This document shows positions 1 to 12,007 of a stretch of 64,000 bases of DNA, in pieces. This stretch comes from Phytophthora quininea (Eukaryota > Oomycota > Peronosporomycetes > Peronosporales > Peronosporaceae): the NCBI GenBank assembly GCA_011947345.1, contig JAAVTG010000523.1, forward strand, positions 186,001-250,000. The letters are read 5' to 3'. Under the pieces are notes generated by a model. That model worked only from the letters and a program-made list of their open reading frames with translations. It searched no databases and was not told where the DNA came from. Position 1 is the stretch's first letter; each line of letters begins with the position of its first letter. The position numbers were made by a program, and so were the translations under genes.

Positions 1-2310
1 AAGCGCCAAGCGCGTCGACACCGAGAATCGCGTCGACATGTAGTTGATCAGCAACCAGGACACTCATGGCAACGTCCATTCTCCCCAGACGCAACGACAG
101 TCTTATCCAGCCGCGTATTTTCAGTTTGTGTCCTGATGAACTTTTCACCAAACCTTCATATGGTTCCAAAGGCTCCCGGGCTCGTCCAAGCCGCTTCAAC
201 ACTCGCTGATCCACTAGACTCAGTGTGGCTCCAGTGTCTGCTAGCATCCGTGAAGGTAGACAGTCAATGAACCCACTCGAAAGAGCTTCAAAATTGCCCA
301 CCGAGCACACAACTCTTCGTCCGTCTTTGACAATCTGAGGCGTGTTGTACGCTCCATCATCATTGCTCACCCCAAAACCATTAGGTAAAGTTACGGTTAC
401 AACCTCCACCAACCCGGTCTTTGGTAACGGAGTGAGGTCAGGCCGTTCATTTTTAACCACTTCAACGTAGTGAGACAGATCTTCTTCATCCTCAGGATAA
501 AACTCCATGTCTTGTACCACCATAGCATACAGTCGATACAGAGACGTCACATCAAAACATCCTCTTTGTGCTGCAAGGCGGCGATGACGACGTTTAGCGC
601 TCGGCGTCTTCAACCGTCCTGTGCGATTACACAATGTCCTCCAAATATCTGCAGCACAGCTCTTGTGGAACGAGCCGGCCAAGCCCTCCAACAACTCCCA
701 AAGGTCTTCAGACAGGCCGATTTCTTTTACCACTTGATGAACGTGGTGACTGAGACGCTCCCTATCAATCTCTGGCACTTTGTCTTGTAAAGGAGGCACT
801 TTCGCCACCCTCTCTTCTTTGCTTTGGCTCTTTTCGAGGTCGACGGCGTCCTTCGCTTCCTTCAGTAGTCGATACACTGATTGACGAGCTGCGGTTCTCA
901 GCGCTTTATGTTGCGGTTCAACCTTTCGTCGTGGCGAACTGGTGCTTCCCTTTTCCGCAACTGATCCATCATTGGGACACCCAATGTTCGCGCGGACAGC
1001 GTTCTCGAGGCCAGAGCTGTCTTCGATAGTAGCCATCCCATCCGTACTGGCAGAATCATTCCCATCCGTCCTTGACGCTTTAAAACTGCCTCCCTCAGGA
1101 CTCGGTTCAGGTGAGTCCCCTGCCGCAGTCGTACCGACAACTCGCACGCCGTGAACCGTAGCAGCTACTGGGGTCTTGAAGTCACGATTAGCTCTCTTAG
1201 CTTCTTCAGACTTCTCCAGCATATCCCCATACCAGTCCTGCCAATACTCCGGCGAACTCGCCGTCTCCGGAGACGCTCGACGCGTCCGTTCCAAAGTCTC
1301 GACTGAGAGACCTAAATAGTCGGCTAAGATCTCGGAACTGGGCTCTTCCAAAGCTTCAGCATTCGCCTTCACGCGCTCCAACACTTCAGATTCGACCAGC
1401 GGGTACAGACGATCCTCCAACTCTTTCTCGTATTCTTCAGGTTCTGCCACGACTTCCGATCCGGCCAGCACCGACGCTTCTTGACCAGGCTCACAGTCTT
1501 CCATTGCATCTAACTCTTCATCGGTAAATAGACGTCCGTACTTGGGCTCGTCTTTCGTCTCCTTGATCATCTCGTCTACTTCTATTGCCGCTACAGTGTC
1601 ATTTTCGGTCCAATCAGCAAATATACTGTCCCCAAAGGTGTCGAACTGCTCATCGTCTGACTCCTCTTCATCGGGTTCGTCTTCTCGCCTCCAGCCATCG
1701 GCAAAGGCGACCGTCTTCTTGGGACGCTCCTCTTCTAGCATCATTTCCACTTCAAGACCTTCTTCATTCAAGATGTCGGCTTGTTCGACCAACTCTGCAG
1801 TTGAATCACTCGAGGCGTCATCGACTATCACACCAACACCAACAGGCTCCACTTCCTTCATAAGCGCCAGTACAGGGACGGTCGTAACGACTCCCGTCTC
1901 CACACCGACCGGCACCCAGGCGACTTCGTTCAACGTCGTCAAACATTCTTCACCACTCTTCTCTTCAACTTCTTCGGACACAATCTCAGCCGATACTTCC
2001 ACGCGGCACTCATCCGCCGCTTCCTACTGCCTGAAACTTCAGGGTTCACCACTACGGACATGGAGTCCCCAAAGTCTTCAACGATTTTTTCGCTTCTCCA
2101 TCTCCATCAACTTGACGCAATATACTCCACTTTTTCTTGGTCTTTGTAATACAGGAATCTGTATGCACAGCAGGTTCCCTCAATTCATTAATGCAAACAT
2201 CTACGGTGGCAACCGGTCCGTCTTTCTTCTCCTCGACTTCTCGATCGCCTCCTGAGCCACCCTCTAGACAAGAGGAAGGAGTGGCTCTCTCCGTACCTTC
2301 CCCTTGTCCC
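1..2310 (-). CDS. Ty3/gypsy-type retroelement pol, N-terminal spacer and retropepsin (partial)
   Basis: Minus-strand reading frame continuing from gag and running off the left edge. The last visible part is an aspartic protease: an ADTGATLSLVD active-site segment at about 207-239 and the downstream ILGVDAL motif at about 5-30, both typical of retropepsins. Between gag and protease lies a long acidic, Glu/Asp-rich spacer of several hundred codons (about 300-2080). The frame is displaced from gag by one in-frame TGA (2313-2315) and by an apparent missing base in the T run at 2085-2090. Reverse transcriptase and integrase would lie outside the window. The family call rests on the protease plus gag; order relative to integrase is not visible, so Ty3/gypsy is inferred. 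Confidence 0.75.
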
Positions 2311-2312
2311 CG

Positions 2313-4245
2313 TCACACGCTCGGGGCTGTTTGTCCTTGCGTCACGCTGACGGCCAAGTTCTTGAGAGCACCCACAGTCGGGCACTGACTCACAACATGA
2401 TTATCAGCTCCGCAAAAGAAACAGTTCCTCCGACTTCCTCCTCCACGTACGAATCCACGGTTCCCTCCAGTGCGAGGAGCTTCACACTCGTACGTAACGT
2501 GACCGTACTCGTGGCAATTATGGCACTGCATAGTCCGTCTACGACACGTATCGCGACCGTGTCCGACGTATCCGCAGCGTCCGCACACAACTTCACCTTC
2601 CTGTGTCCTCGAGTCTGGAGCCATGCAGATCCCTTGGGACGGACGACCGCTCCCGCCTTGACCACCAGCCGTCACAGCTGACACATTTGCACTAGCACTT
2701 TGATTCCTGGGCGATCGAGGGCCGCGATAACGGCTCTGCACGAGCTCTTGGTTCATCCTCTGCTGACTCTGTACGAGCGCCTGCATCTGTTGCGCCAGCG
2801 CCTCGATCGCTGCTGACGTACTTGACACTCCAGTTTTCGTGGCAGCCCCTTCCCGCGAGGGACCTCCTCATCTGCAAACTCGTCGTCTTCCTCAATGGGT
2901 CTGGACATGTCCTTAGCGAGCAGCCACTCGCACGCTTCAGGAATGTCACGGGCCGGTCCCGAATCCAACGTAGCCAGCAGTCGCTTGTTCCGTAATCCAC
3001 GACGGAATAGTTGGTACCGCATCTGAGGACTAGGATAGTCGAGCGAGTCGCATAGGTCTGTAACACGATCTCCCCATTCCTCTAGTGATTCGCCGCGTTC
3101 TCTCTTCGTTGTCTGCAATCGTTCCCATAATTCATCAGCGGTCTGACTCAGGAAGACATTGTGGAAACGGACCTTTAGAGTTCTAAAAGTCTTGATGGTG
3201 GAGTTGTTCCACCATCGTGTCCCCACTTGACCTTGTATCTTCCTCTGGAACACTAACAACCGTGATTGGTCTGGCAAATGAGCTGTGTGAGTCTCAAAGA
3301 CCTCCCAGAAGGCACGAGCTTTTTCCACTATAGCCGTGTCCGACTGGAAGGACGGTAACGCCTTCATAGCATGAGAGACAGCTGACGATAAGTCGATAGT
3401 GTTCTTCATGCTCATTGCTGCAGCCTGGCTCATCGTCATCCGTCCTTGTGGCGTCTGCCATCCACTAGACACTCCACGAACAGCACTTGAACTCATTGCA
3501 TGGCCCTCATTCGAATTCCTTTGCTGGGCTTGAGCGACATGGGCAGGTCTGCTCCCTGGCGGCGGACCTCCAGCCGTCTTCACAGGGATGTTCGACGTCT
3601 TCGGGGGCGGCGGTATCCCGACAGGCCCCTTCCTGACGTCGTCCCGCTACCTCCGTACCCAGGACATCCATAATTCATCGACCAACCAAGGAGAGGACGG
3701 TCCGTTCGTCGCTTCTCCCGACCAGTGTAGACTGGAATGAAACCACTAGGGCGCTTCTGCTGCACCTCCGAAGGCTCGTCCTTCACATATTCCACATATG
3801 GCTGAGGGTTGTACATAGCTTCGTACTCCGCGTAGTCTTCGTAGCCACCGTAGTTATCATTACCACCGTACTCACCGTAGTCGTCCGTCGCCCATCGTTG
3901 TTCCGCACCAACACGCTCGGACTGACCACGAGGCGGTGCATCCGTACTCGACTCGGGCTCCGTTTTCACTTTCACTTCCGTCAGAACAGGACTCTTCCCC
4001 TCCCGTCGTTCCGGCTCCTGGAGACGCACTTCTTCTTCCGCGTCCTTGTACTCGTCTTCTTCCTTGAGTTCCTTCATCACCTCCTTGTGGAGTGCTTCGC
4101 GCCCTTCCACCGTCTCTACGGGTGGTGTTCTGCGACCTCCACTTGCTTCAGCAGCTTCTTTGGCGGCACGCTCACGTTCGAGCTGCTCCAAGCGCTCTAC
4201 CTCCGTCCGCACAAACTCTTCTTCTTCTGGACTCGTAGTACTCAT
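2313..4245 (-). CDS. retroelement Gag polyprotein with three CCHC zinc knuckles
   Basis: Gag of the same element. From the start at 4245: an acidic, Glu/Lys-rich N-terminus, a Tyr/Gly/Glu-rich stretch (about 3770-3900), then a retrotransposon-gag capsid-like domain (about 2900-3400, with WWNNSTIK, ADELWERLQ and YQLFRRGL segments), a Gln-rich linker and three CX2CX4HX4C knuckles (CGRCGYVGHGRDTC, CHNCHEYGHVTYEC, CFFCGADNHVVSQC) at about 2370-2590. The frame is interrupted twice, at the C runs 3643-3645 and 2846-2849; in both places one extra base restores the family-like frame, so these look like undercalled homopolymers. Role: RNA packaging and particle assembly of the retroelement. Confidence 0.85.
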
Positions 4246-4297
4246 TCGTCAAACGCTTCGAGGGCAATCCTTCTTCCTCGACAAACTCCAATTTCTA

Positions 4298-4446
4298 GCG
4301 GGCAAACTCCTTCCGCGACGATCCTTCAGACTCCCGCGGGCAGACTCCTTCCGCGGTAAACCTTTAAACTTTAGCGGGCAAACTCCTTCCGCAGTAAATT
4401 CCAAAACTCCAAAACTTCAAACTTCAGCGGGCAAACTCCTTCCGCG
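4298..4446. repeat. four copies of a 20-21 bp repeat in the retroelement leader
   Basis: The motif GCGGGCAAACTCCTTCCGCG occurs at 4298-4317, 4335-4356 (variant CAGACTCC), 4374-4393 and 4426-4446, spaced 37-52 bp apart. It lies immediately upstream of the gag start, so in the transcribed leader of the minus-strand element. Each copy begins GCGG/GCGGG and ends CCGCG, so each can close on itself as a short hairpin. A packaging or translational role is speculation. Confidence 0.7.
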
Positions 4447-5060
4447 ATAACCCTCAAAACTCCAACGGTCAGTTCTTCGCCCGAGGACTGTCCTTTCGAC
4501 TGCGTCGGGGTCCAGCCTTCAGCGCGTAATCTAGCGCGGCTGCCTCAACGTCCAGTGCTGTCGGCCAGCAACCCACGGATCCCCGATACTGACTGCTAGA
4601 CGAACTTCTACACGTAGTCCAACGTCACAGCGAAGCCGTAACCTGCTTCTCCACCACGTGTCGCGAGCCTCCGGGGCGGGACGGTCAGCGCTGCTTGTAG
4701 GCGTAGGACGGTTCGTGAGGATGCTCGTCTAGAAAGTAAGTTAGCAGGAAAGCTTAAAGATGCAAAGAACTTTAGCTTTGCTGCAGCCTCGGTAAATTCA
4801 CGACTGGGGCTAACTAACCTGCGTATCTCCTTCGCCGGACCTTCACTCTCTCTGCTCTACAGCTCTTCGTCCGTAGAACACTCCACTTGGCTTCGCTTCA
4901 CCCCTTCGCATCACACACACCTTGCTTTGCTGATCTTGGGCCACGCCGCCTTCATGCCTTCCGTCCTCGCCGCCATATCGTTGGAGTCGTCACCGCTTCC
5001 ATCCTTCAGCCACGCTCCTCCGTACAGAACACGCGACTCTTCGGTGCTAGCTGACTCTTG
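4447..5060. other. probable retroelement leader/LTR zone, no gene
   Basis: No coding frame with recognisable content. By position this should hold the 5' leader and 5' LTR of the minus-strand retroelement. I could not place LTR ends or a tRNA primer site, because the partner LTR is outside the window. Confidence 0.4.
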
Positions 5061-5179
5061 GCAGGCCAGCTAGACGAACGACGCCTGCCCCAGCTCATCC
5101 TCCCACAGCTGCTCTTCGAGAAGTTGTTCGCTGGTAGACGACCTACTCACGGTCGGACCGTGACCGAGACGGTGTCCTC

Positions 5180-5310
5180 CGTCCCTACTCGTGACACTGG
5201 CCTTTCTAGTGTTGGCTATGGAGTTCTTCAAGACATCAAGACTTCTCCTCTCCTCGTTGTCGTCAGCGTCGTCCGTGTCAACAACAGTCCTCAGACCCCC
5301 AGTGATGGAA
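5180..5310 (-). pseudogene. RxLR-dEER effector fragment (relic)
   Basis: The minus strand encodes a segment with GGLR where RxLR is expected, followed by an acidic DTDDADDNEER dEER motif (about 5251-5283) and a VLKNS segment. It is clearly related to the better preserved effector relic at 8705-9116, which has the same DTDDADDNEER block. No signal peptide is present in frame. It is arranged head-to-head with a second effector fragment on the plus strand at 5310-5484. RxLR proteins are secreted and enter host cells; this copy cannot be functional as read. Confidence 0.6.
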
Positions 5311-5484
5311 GGAGGTCTCAACGAGAGCTTTTGTTCGCACAAACAGCGACGACGACAGCGAGGACGAGGAGTCCGTGCCGTTTTGAAGAACTCCTTAGCC
5401 AACATTAAAAGGGTCTCGGCGGCACGGAAGGAATATAATTTTAAACCGCAGATCATGAATGGCAAGAAAGTCTACTCGAAATAA
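5310..5484 (+). pseudogene. second RxLR-family C-terminal fragment, opposite strand
   Basis: Plus-strand frames contain an acidic DDDSEDEE block, then a VLKNSLANIKR segment and a C-terminus ending GKKVYSK before a TAA at 5482-5484. The VLKNS segment matches the paralogous VLKNSI/VLKNPL segments of the neighbouring minus-strand relics, so this is an effector-family remnant pointing the other way. The acidic block and the C-terminal part are in different frames. No start codon with a signal peptide. Confidence 0.5.
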
Positions 5485-5791
5485 GGCCCGGCCGTTCAGA
5501 GATACAATAAACTGCGTGTGTGGGTGAAGAAGCACCATCCGGAAGACTACTGGTAGGCGAGAGGACATTCTGGATCAAGTACAACTTCGATCATACCACT
5601 GAGCGTTTGCATGCCTTAAGTAAGTTAGCAAACATAAGGCTGATCGGCGAAATTGACAAAACCTTCCATGCCGAATCGCTCCTCCATCTTTGTTTCACAC
5701 GTACTTGTCGAGCGAATTCATATGGCATTTGTTGTAATTGGCAAAGGTTTGGTTTTGCTGAAGCATTTTAAAGTGGGCCTCGACTGTGCAA

Positions 5792-6150
5792 AACAACCAT
5801 GTCGACCTCCAAGATCTCCTCAGCTGTTCCTTCATAGTGTGCTAACGGATTGGATGAGTTGGCGTACTGGTCCAGAATGTGAGCGTCCGGCAACTCCGCT
5901 TGCAGCCGCTTGGCGAGTCCAATGTGGCTCTCTGGGGAGTCCCATGGAGCTTCAGTGGGCGTGCGGATGATCTCGGCTCCCAGAGCCTTCAGCACGTCCA
6001 CCTTTTCCAAGCTCATATTCTCTAAAAACATATTTAGTAAATATTATTGACTGAATATGATGCAAAATATATACGTACAACAAATGCAGTGCCACCAGCG
6101 TTGAAGAACTCGCACTTGGCGAGCAGATGACCCTTCGTCTCGATGTACCA
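5792..6150 (-). pseudogene. cystathionine beta-synthase/cysteine synthase gene fragment
   Basis: Two exon-like pieces of a PLP-dependent cystathionine beta-synthase family gene. Exon 2 (about 5792-6021) encodes [16 protein letters not shown], then [15 protein letters not shown] and [12 protein letters not shown], all conserved in eukaryotic CBS. Exon 1 (about 6079-6150) encodes YIETKGHLLAKCEFFNAGG, corresponding to the segment just before the PLP-lysine region. They are separated by a plausible 57-bp intron (GTACGT at 6078 to TTTTTAG at 6022). The middle of the enzyme, including the catalytic lysine region, is absent, and the downstream half is missing, so this is a captured or decayed fragment rather than a gene. 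Confidence 0.75.
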
Positions 6151-6304
6151 TGTGCGTCTGGTTCTTTCAAAAGAAACCTTTTATTTGATACAGTATGTAT
6201 AAAAATAGCTGAGCGGCAATCGTTTGAACCATCAGTGATTTGGTTGTGAGTGATCTCGAAGACGACAGTACTCTTGTGGCTTCGTCTTTATTCTCGGTCG
6301 AGGG

Positions 6305-6725
6305 TTAATGAAATCGGAGATCTCGCTGCCAAAAATGTGTGGCAGTCTGCCGGCGGTATTTCCTCAACAAATCACGCAGCTTGGCGAAGATCTTGCCGAT
6401 CGGATCGTTCTTCGAAAAGGTCTGGACTCTGTTGACAAACTCCCACTGGGCCCCCATTCTGTTGAGAATCGCGTTGCGATCCACGCCCATCCTGATCCGT
6501 TGCTTGACTTGGTTCTTCTCCATACGCCTGGCTGCGAGGTTCTTCAAGGAATCGCTCAAGACATCGATCAAGATCAAACCCCTCTCCTAGTCGGTGGCGG
6601 TGGATCAGCACCACCGTCGCCAGGGTTAACAGCTCTCAGAAACCTCTTGCCGACGGCGGCATTGTCGGATGGCGCCATGACGTCGTCAACCTTGTTCGAC
6701 CTAGCCGAAACACTGTTGAAGGTCG
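6305..6725 (-). pseudogene. RxLR effector-like relic
   Basis: The minus strand contains an RFLR motif (about 6625-6640) preceded by a segment resembling the end of a secretion signal (FNSVSARSNKVDDV), and followed after a frame change by a roughly 90-residue helical, basic C-terminal region (about 6305-6577) ending at a stop. The signal peptide region (6725-6775) is frame-broken and no clean start is visible. A dEER block is not evident. RxLR architecture is inferred from motif order; I would not exclude another secreted protein. Confidence 0.5.
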
Positions 6726-6849
6726 CGAGCATACACGTATTTCTTCAGGACGAAGTACGCCAACGACAGATCCCAAAAGTTTTTTGTTTCACGAATATAG
6801 TTGACCGTGCTACCAACCCACGTGATCGGATCATTCCTTGACCACCTTC

Positions 6850-8700
6850 GTCAATGCTGTGATCGAACTGTTCGCATGCGCCATGGTATTATGGGCAAGG
6901 GGGCCTTGTCAGCGACAAGACCAAGGTTCAACACCTACCGGTAGTAGTGGATCTCACTAGCAGTGACGGCGAGGGGACCGAGACGGAAGGCGAGGAATAA
7001 GCACCCGGGTGGAGGACCCGCGACCCGTACGTCGCTGAGGACTAGTGTCAGCAGGAGTGACGGACTGATGACGGCCGAACGGAGTTGGTGAACGGGTAGC
7101 AGCAGGAGGTGACGGACTGGTAGCAGCAGGACGGAGGGCTGCGGAAATGGGGAATAGTTGAAGGAGGTGCGAGATTGAAGTGGGAGATGAAACGGTTCCC
7201 GTATGTAACAGTGCACACATACGGGGTACCAACTGTCTGGTACCACCGGAACTGACTGTTGACCAAGTTGAAGTGGAGACCACGGAAGATCGCAAGGACA
7301 GGTGGCACGACGGACGAGCACGTGGAGACCAAGTCCAGCGGAGCGGGTGAGCGCTGGAAGGGCTTCATTCAACTGCGCTGAGTCGACAGGACAAAAGGTG
7401 GTGGGTGCAGGATACGAAGAGAGTCTGGAAAGTAGAAGGAAGTAGGAGTAGACTGCGGTAGCGGGCTAGGAGGGCTCCGCTGTGCGATCGCACGGCGTCC
7501 CTCAGTCTCAATTTGGGCCGGTGGAGCTCAGGTAGAGGGACAATATACGCGTGGACTGGCAGACGCCGGTCTCACCCAAAGCATCTCGGTTGTTGCGCGG
7601 GAGATTCAGGGACCGGGGAGACCCACCTCACCAGCGCCTGGAAGAGAAGAAGACAGTAGGCGGTGGAGTGCCGGCTGGCAGAACGCGGGGCGGTTCCACG
7701 AGTCATCGTCTCAGGCTCCGAGCTGCGAGACCGTCGGGGAGGACCGAGAAGGGCCCCTGGATTCGACGGGAAGACTGGAGATCAGGCGGCCGAGTAGTGC
7801 CGGCCCCCACTGAGGAGAGCAAGGAGGCCTCCGCGTCCGGACCAGTGAGGTGGTGCAGAGCGGCTCGGTTTAGGCGCCCCTTCGGTCGCACGGACCCGGT
7901 ATCAGGAGCTCTCGCGAGGAGAAAGCCGCGAAGTGTGCTCTGCCGGCGTTCAGGTGAAGGCGGGAGCGGGGTTGTAGCCCTCAACTCGTTGTTCAGCCGG
8001 TTGAAAAGAGCGGAGCGTCTCGGCCATCGGGTTGGGGCCCCGCCGAGACCCGCTGTCGTGCAGTTGGGTCGGAGAGAGGACCTGCTGTAGAGAAGGATAA
8101 GAAGTGCAGGTGAGAGGACACTCGCGGGGAGGACGGCCGGCAAGAGGCCTGGCTCAGAAAAGTATGGGCGTGGAAACGGAGTTACGGCCAAGGAGAAGCC
8201 GACAGTATGACCGGAGTTTACTATTCACTCGGATCGATCGCAATCCGGACTGCCGCAACGCTACTTTGGCGGCGAGATTCGCTCAATGAAAGGATCGGGG
8301 TCTACCGAGTTCGTCCGGCCATATCGACTAGAGGCCAACCTGGAAGTCGTCCTGGGCCTCGCTTGCTGTTATTGAAGACTCTCAGCCAGGTGTTGACGTA
8401 CTATATCTTCCAGAATGCCATCATGAACGGACAAGCTTGGTTTCTCAGTAGCCGGTCCCATTTGATGCTTCAGCTCTATACACAAACCTACGAAAGGTGT
8501 CCACGTGAGTCCACTCGATGACGCTGGGCAAGCGACTGTGACTTTGTAAGCCTTGCGCGAGTATGAAGCAAGACTAGAGGAATAATTCGGCAGTTCTGAG
8601 AGAGCATGACATGGGTCATTTACCTTTAAGGTTTCCTAACTTCATCTTGGGGCATACAAACACTCAGCGGTATACTCCAAGTTAGACCAAGGATGCCCAA
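6850..8700. other. purine-rich stretch without recognisable gene
   Basis: The plus strand from about 6950 to 8170 is strongly G/A-rich with many AGG/GGAG runs. Open frames exist on both strands (for example 7551-8090 on plus) but their translations are low-complexity, Arg/Pro/Ser-rich and resemble nothing I know. A non-autonomous retroelement leader is possible; no LTR, TIR or RNA gene could be identified. Confidence 0.3.
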
Positions 8701-8704
8701 TTGC

Positions 8705-9116
8705 CTACCAGCTCTTCCGCCACACACCCAGCATGTCGTGTATCTTAACGCCCTGGTCGTTTTCCGACTTGACCTTCTTGCCGTTGATGCTCTTCGGCTT
8801 GGCGCCCACTTTCTGAAGAGTTTTGTCGATGTCCTTGCCTTGTAGAATTATGCGCATAGCTTCTCCGTCCTTCTTGTCAGCACTAGCCTTCTAATACTGG
8901 TCAAGGGATTCTTCAAGACATCAAGAATCCCCTCTCCTCGTTGTCGTCAGCGTCGTCCGTGTCAGCAACTGTCCTCAGAGACCTCGGGGTGTTGTCTCCC
9001 TTGAGCGGCGTCATATTGAAGTCGTCGACCTGGTTCGACGCGGTAGTGGCCGAAACGCCTGCGAAAGAAGCGAGCATTGCAGTCGCGACAACCAGGACGA
9101 TATAGTGCGCGCGCAT
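8705..9116 (-). pseudogene. RxLR-dEER effector gene, frame-broken
   Basis: Start at 9116 opens a clear secretion signal (MRAHYIVLVVATAMLASFAG), followed by an RSLR motif about 50 residues in and a DTDDADDNEER dEER block, the canonical order of Phytophthora RxLR effectors. The frame then breaks at the C run 8929-8932, and a further frame change is needed to reach the C-terminal domain (about 8705-8880), which ends VWRKSW before a stop at 8705-8707. Total length about 135 residues, normal for the family. The first break is of the homopolymer type seen throughout this window, so the gene could be intact in the organism; the second break is less easily explained. Predicted to act in host cells after secretion; the target is unknown. 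Confidence 0.7.
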
Positions 9117-9119
9117 GGT

Positions 9120-9710
9120 TGGACTGATCGGTGCTAGGCTTGTGCTGCAGATGCGAAGCAAGTTGTGGAATGGAGTGGAGGACCACCATTGACCAATCGA
9201 ACATAATGTGCCACCATAATCACTTGGTGACCGTAACTATGGCATCATAAACAGAGTACGCTCATATTCATTTTTGTTTGTGCAGCCAACACTTGTCATG
9301 GCATTTTGCAGTGCGAGTCCTCGCGTGCTCGGTGGCCAGACTAAAAGTTCGTCGATGCCAGCTTCGATACCTTCTACGCAAGTGTTAGAAAGTGTTGCCG
9401 GTGGTACGGTGATGATCCGTTACCGACCTATTTTACCATGAACTCGCGGTTAGTAGTTTCGCCGCCCTTGGGAGAACGTACAGCACAGGCTCGTCGTCGT
9501 CTGCCGTCTGTGCAAGTTGAGTAGAGAACTCGAGGAACTGGTTCTACCCCTCGGGAGGGTGGTTTGTTAGCAGTTAGTTCGGAATTCGCCATGGAATAGA
9601 CATTCCATTCGTTCTCACCTCGGTCCCTGCAGTTCCTCGAGCCAGGAGTAGCAACAGTAAGAAAGGATCAAATAAATATCTGCATTCATACTCGATACTT
9701 AGCGTTCTAG
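9120..9710. other. intergenic, no gene seen
   Basis: Contains no frame longer than about 80 codons with recognisable content. It separates the RxLR relic from the 3' end of the START/FYVE-like gene. Confidence 0.4.
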
Positions 9711-10909
9711 TTACTTGCACGCCCGGTGGGACGAGTTGGTGGCCATCCACGACGTTGTGCGTTGTCGAGCGCGCGCATTATCCTCTGCGTCCAAGACTTT
9801 GTCCTCTCCTTCTTGTAGTTGCAGTTCTTCTTTGGCGATCGCTCGAGCGTCAGTGGTAGTCACCTCTGCGATGCACGGGGAGCAGAAGCTGCGTCTCTTT
9901 TCAAGCAGAGTGCGTTGGTCGGGTGCGAGCACGCACACGCGCCTTTGACGCGGCACCGAGGACACACCGGTTGTTCACAACTCTTGCACGTGGTTTTGCG
10001 GGCCAACAAACCGAAGCTCTTGCTGCACACGGTGCAGATGGCTTCGCGAGTCAACGCTGCTTCCGACATCTTCCGTTTGTGCTCTTCCACTGCAGCCGCC
10101 AAGGCAAAATCGTCCAGGTCGCTGCTGTTGCGACGCAGACGCCACACCAGCTTCTTCATGTAGGCGAACTCGATCTGGCGAGAGAACGAGAGCCACTGGG
10201 TGGCGATGTGGTGTAGTGCAATGTTGGTCAACAGCTCGTTGTCACCGTCACGGAAGTCGAAGAACCCACGCACATAGCACTCTACCTCGCTGGCAGTCTT
10301 TTCACGGTAGAGTGAGCAGATCGAGCGGTTGCCACGCTCTACATCAGGGAAGCTCGGTAGTTCTGAGAACGCCACCGAGTGTGACAGATGGAAGCCTACC
10401 CGTTCACCACGTAAGGTGTGGGTGATACCCGTAGCTTCCACACACACGTAGTCGTGCTGCTCCGAGTCCGAGTAGAGCGACCAATTGATACTAACCGATC
10501 GGAACGGGTCGTCCACGGTAGGACGCACGATTTCGTGCAGTACTTTGCGGTCGACGACCCCGTCGTGTGTGCAGTTGGATTTGATCTTGAGCGACTGCTC
10601 GGTAGGGGCCACGATGGCGTACATGACGTCGTCCAAGTTGCCTTTCACAGTCCCGAGCAGCAGTAGCGACGGTGTATTGGGCGTGGTCTTGGACTTGGGT
10701 TTCTCCTTGTAGACCCGGATGTCGTCTTTACGGCGCAGTTCCTTCCAAGCGCGAGGGTCAGCGTGGCCGTCTTTGGTCAGTAGCACCGTGCTGCATTGTG
10801 CAATGTTGTGCTGCGTCAAGGTCTCGGTGAGTTCTACCAGCATGTTGTCTTCTTGCAAGGTGATCTCCAGTTGAGGTAGCGACTCTGCAATGGAGCGTAG
10901 TGATGGCAT
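9711..10909 (-). CDS. START-like / FYVE-type zinc-finger protein
   Basis: Start at 10909 (MPSLRSIAESLPQL); 399 residues if one missing base near 9945 is allowed. The central part (about residues 60-270) has the pattern of the oomycete START-like lipid-binding proteins that precede FYVE fingers (segments LLLLGTVKGNLDDVMYAI, SINWSLY, YVCVEATGI). The C-terminus has CTVCSKSFG, CKSC, CPRC and, in the shifted frame, FCSPC, giving the eight cysteines of a FYVE/FYVE-related finger. The canonical basic R(R/K)HHCR signature is not seen (KTTCKSC instead), so PI3P binding is doubtful. Likely a peripheral membrane or endosomal protein of the large oomycete START-FYVE family. The frame change falls inside the zinc finger. 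Confidence 0.75.
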
Positions 10910-12007
10910 CTTTGACTCGAAGACTTTGAGGTGTCGATGTGGCTTGGAGCAGGCAAATTGGATACTGCACCGAACAAGATCGTCTGCAAGGAGTTTGCGC
11001 CTGCATTTCGACTCGAACAAAGACGCACAGCAGCCGGTTCTGGCCAGTCGAGCGCGTAGATGGATACGCCACGGTCGCTGTAATGCTGGCCGGGCCAGTG
11101 ATTTCCAGCGCTGGCCCGTTCTTGCCGCTGTAAAACGGAGGCTTGATTCGCCGGAGGCGCGGCCGGCAGCCTCGCGCCTCGACCCAATCGCTGCCGCGGG
11201 TGTGAAAGCATCGCGTCGGTCGGAGTCCAATCGAGCCGAGACGGAAGCTGTTGCCGGCGAAAATGCTGCGAGGTTCATATCTGCTAGCCCCACCACCAGA
11301 AATGCGACCTTTGTCGACGAAAAAGGTGGACAGAGCAAAGTTCTTCATCAGTATGAGACGGCTCCTCCACAGTTGCTGGTGTCTGTCTCCGACGGCGCTT
11401 GTGGCAGCTGTTTCGTCTCGGAATTGCCAGCAACTGAGCTTGTTGACTTGCCTCAAAACACAGGTGCTGAGGCTCGATATAACTGTCGGAGGAGACCACC
11501 ACTAGCGGCGACACTACAAGACCCTCCTTCTGTCCATTCGAGTGCTAAAGGCTCGTTCACGAACGAAAGCTTCATTAGCTCTGCTGTAGCGCTGCGTGAC
11601 TGTCATGCCATCAGCACCAGAATTGCCACGTTGCCGTAGCAAACTTAGTCACTCTCTCGTCGTCGGAAACGCTGGATCCGTCCACAAAGACGTTCCGGTT
11701 GTCGCGATGAGTGACCTCTGTCTCGACAATGGGGACGCTGCCTCTGGCCAATCATTCCAGGCGTTGAAGGCATCTTCAACCTGCTCGAATAAGAAGTGCA
11801 GACGCTGCGCCCCGTCGTCCACCAGCGATTGCTGTCCACACTTCAGAGAGACCGACCGAGGCACACGCTGCTGTGCTAGGACGCTTTGCTAGCGTCAGCT
11901 GCAGCTTACCCGTCCGCTGAATGCCATCCATAGCAGCAACTTGCCAAAATTCAATCAACAAGTCGAATGCAATCAATCACTTGTCGGTCCTCTGAAAGCT
12001 ACCCCAG
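10910..12007. other. intergenic, no convincing gene
   Basis: Frames exist (an upstream extension of the START/FYVE frame and plus-strand frames 10890-11639), but their composition is that of antisense or upstream sequence with no recognisable domains. The promoter of the minus-strand START/FYVE-like gene should be in the first few hundred bases above 10910. Confidence 0.4.
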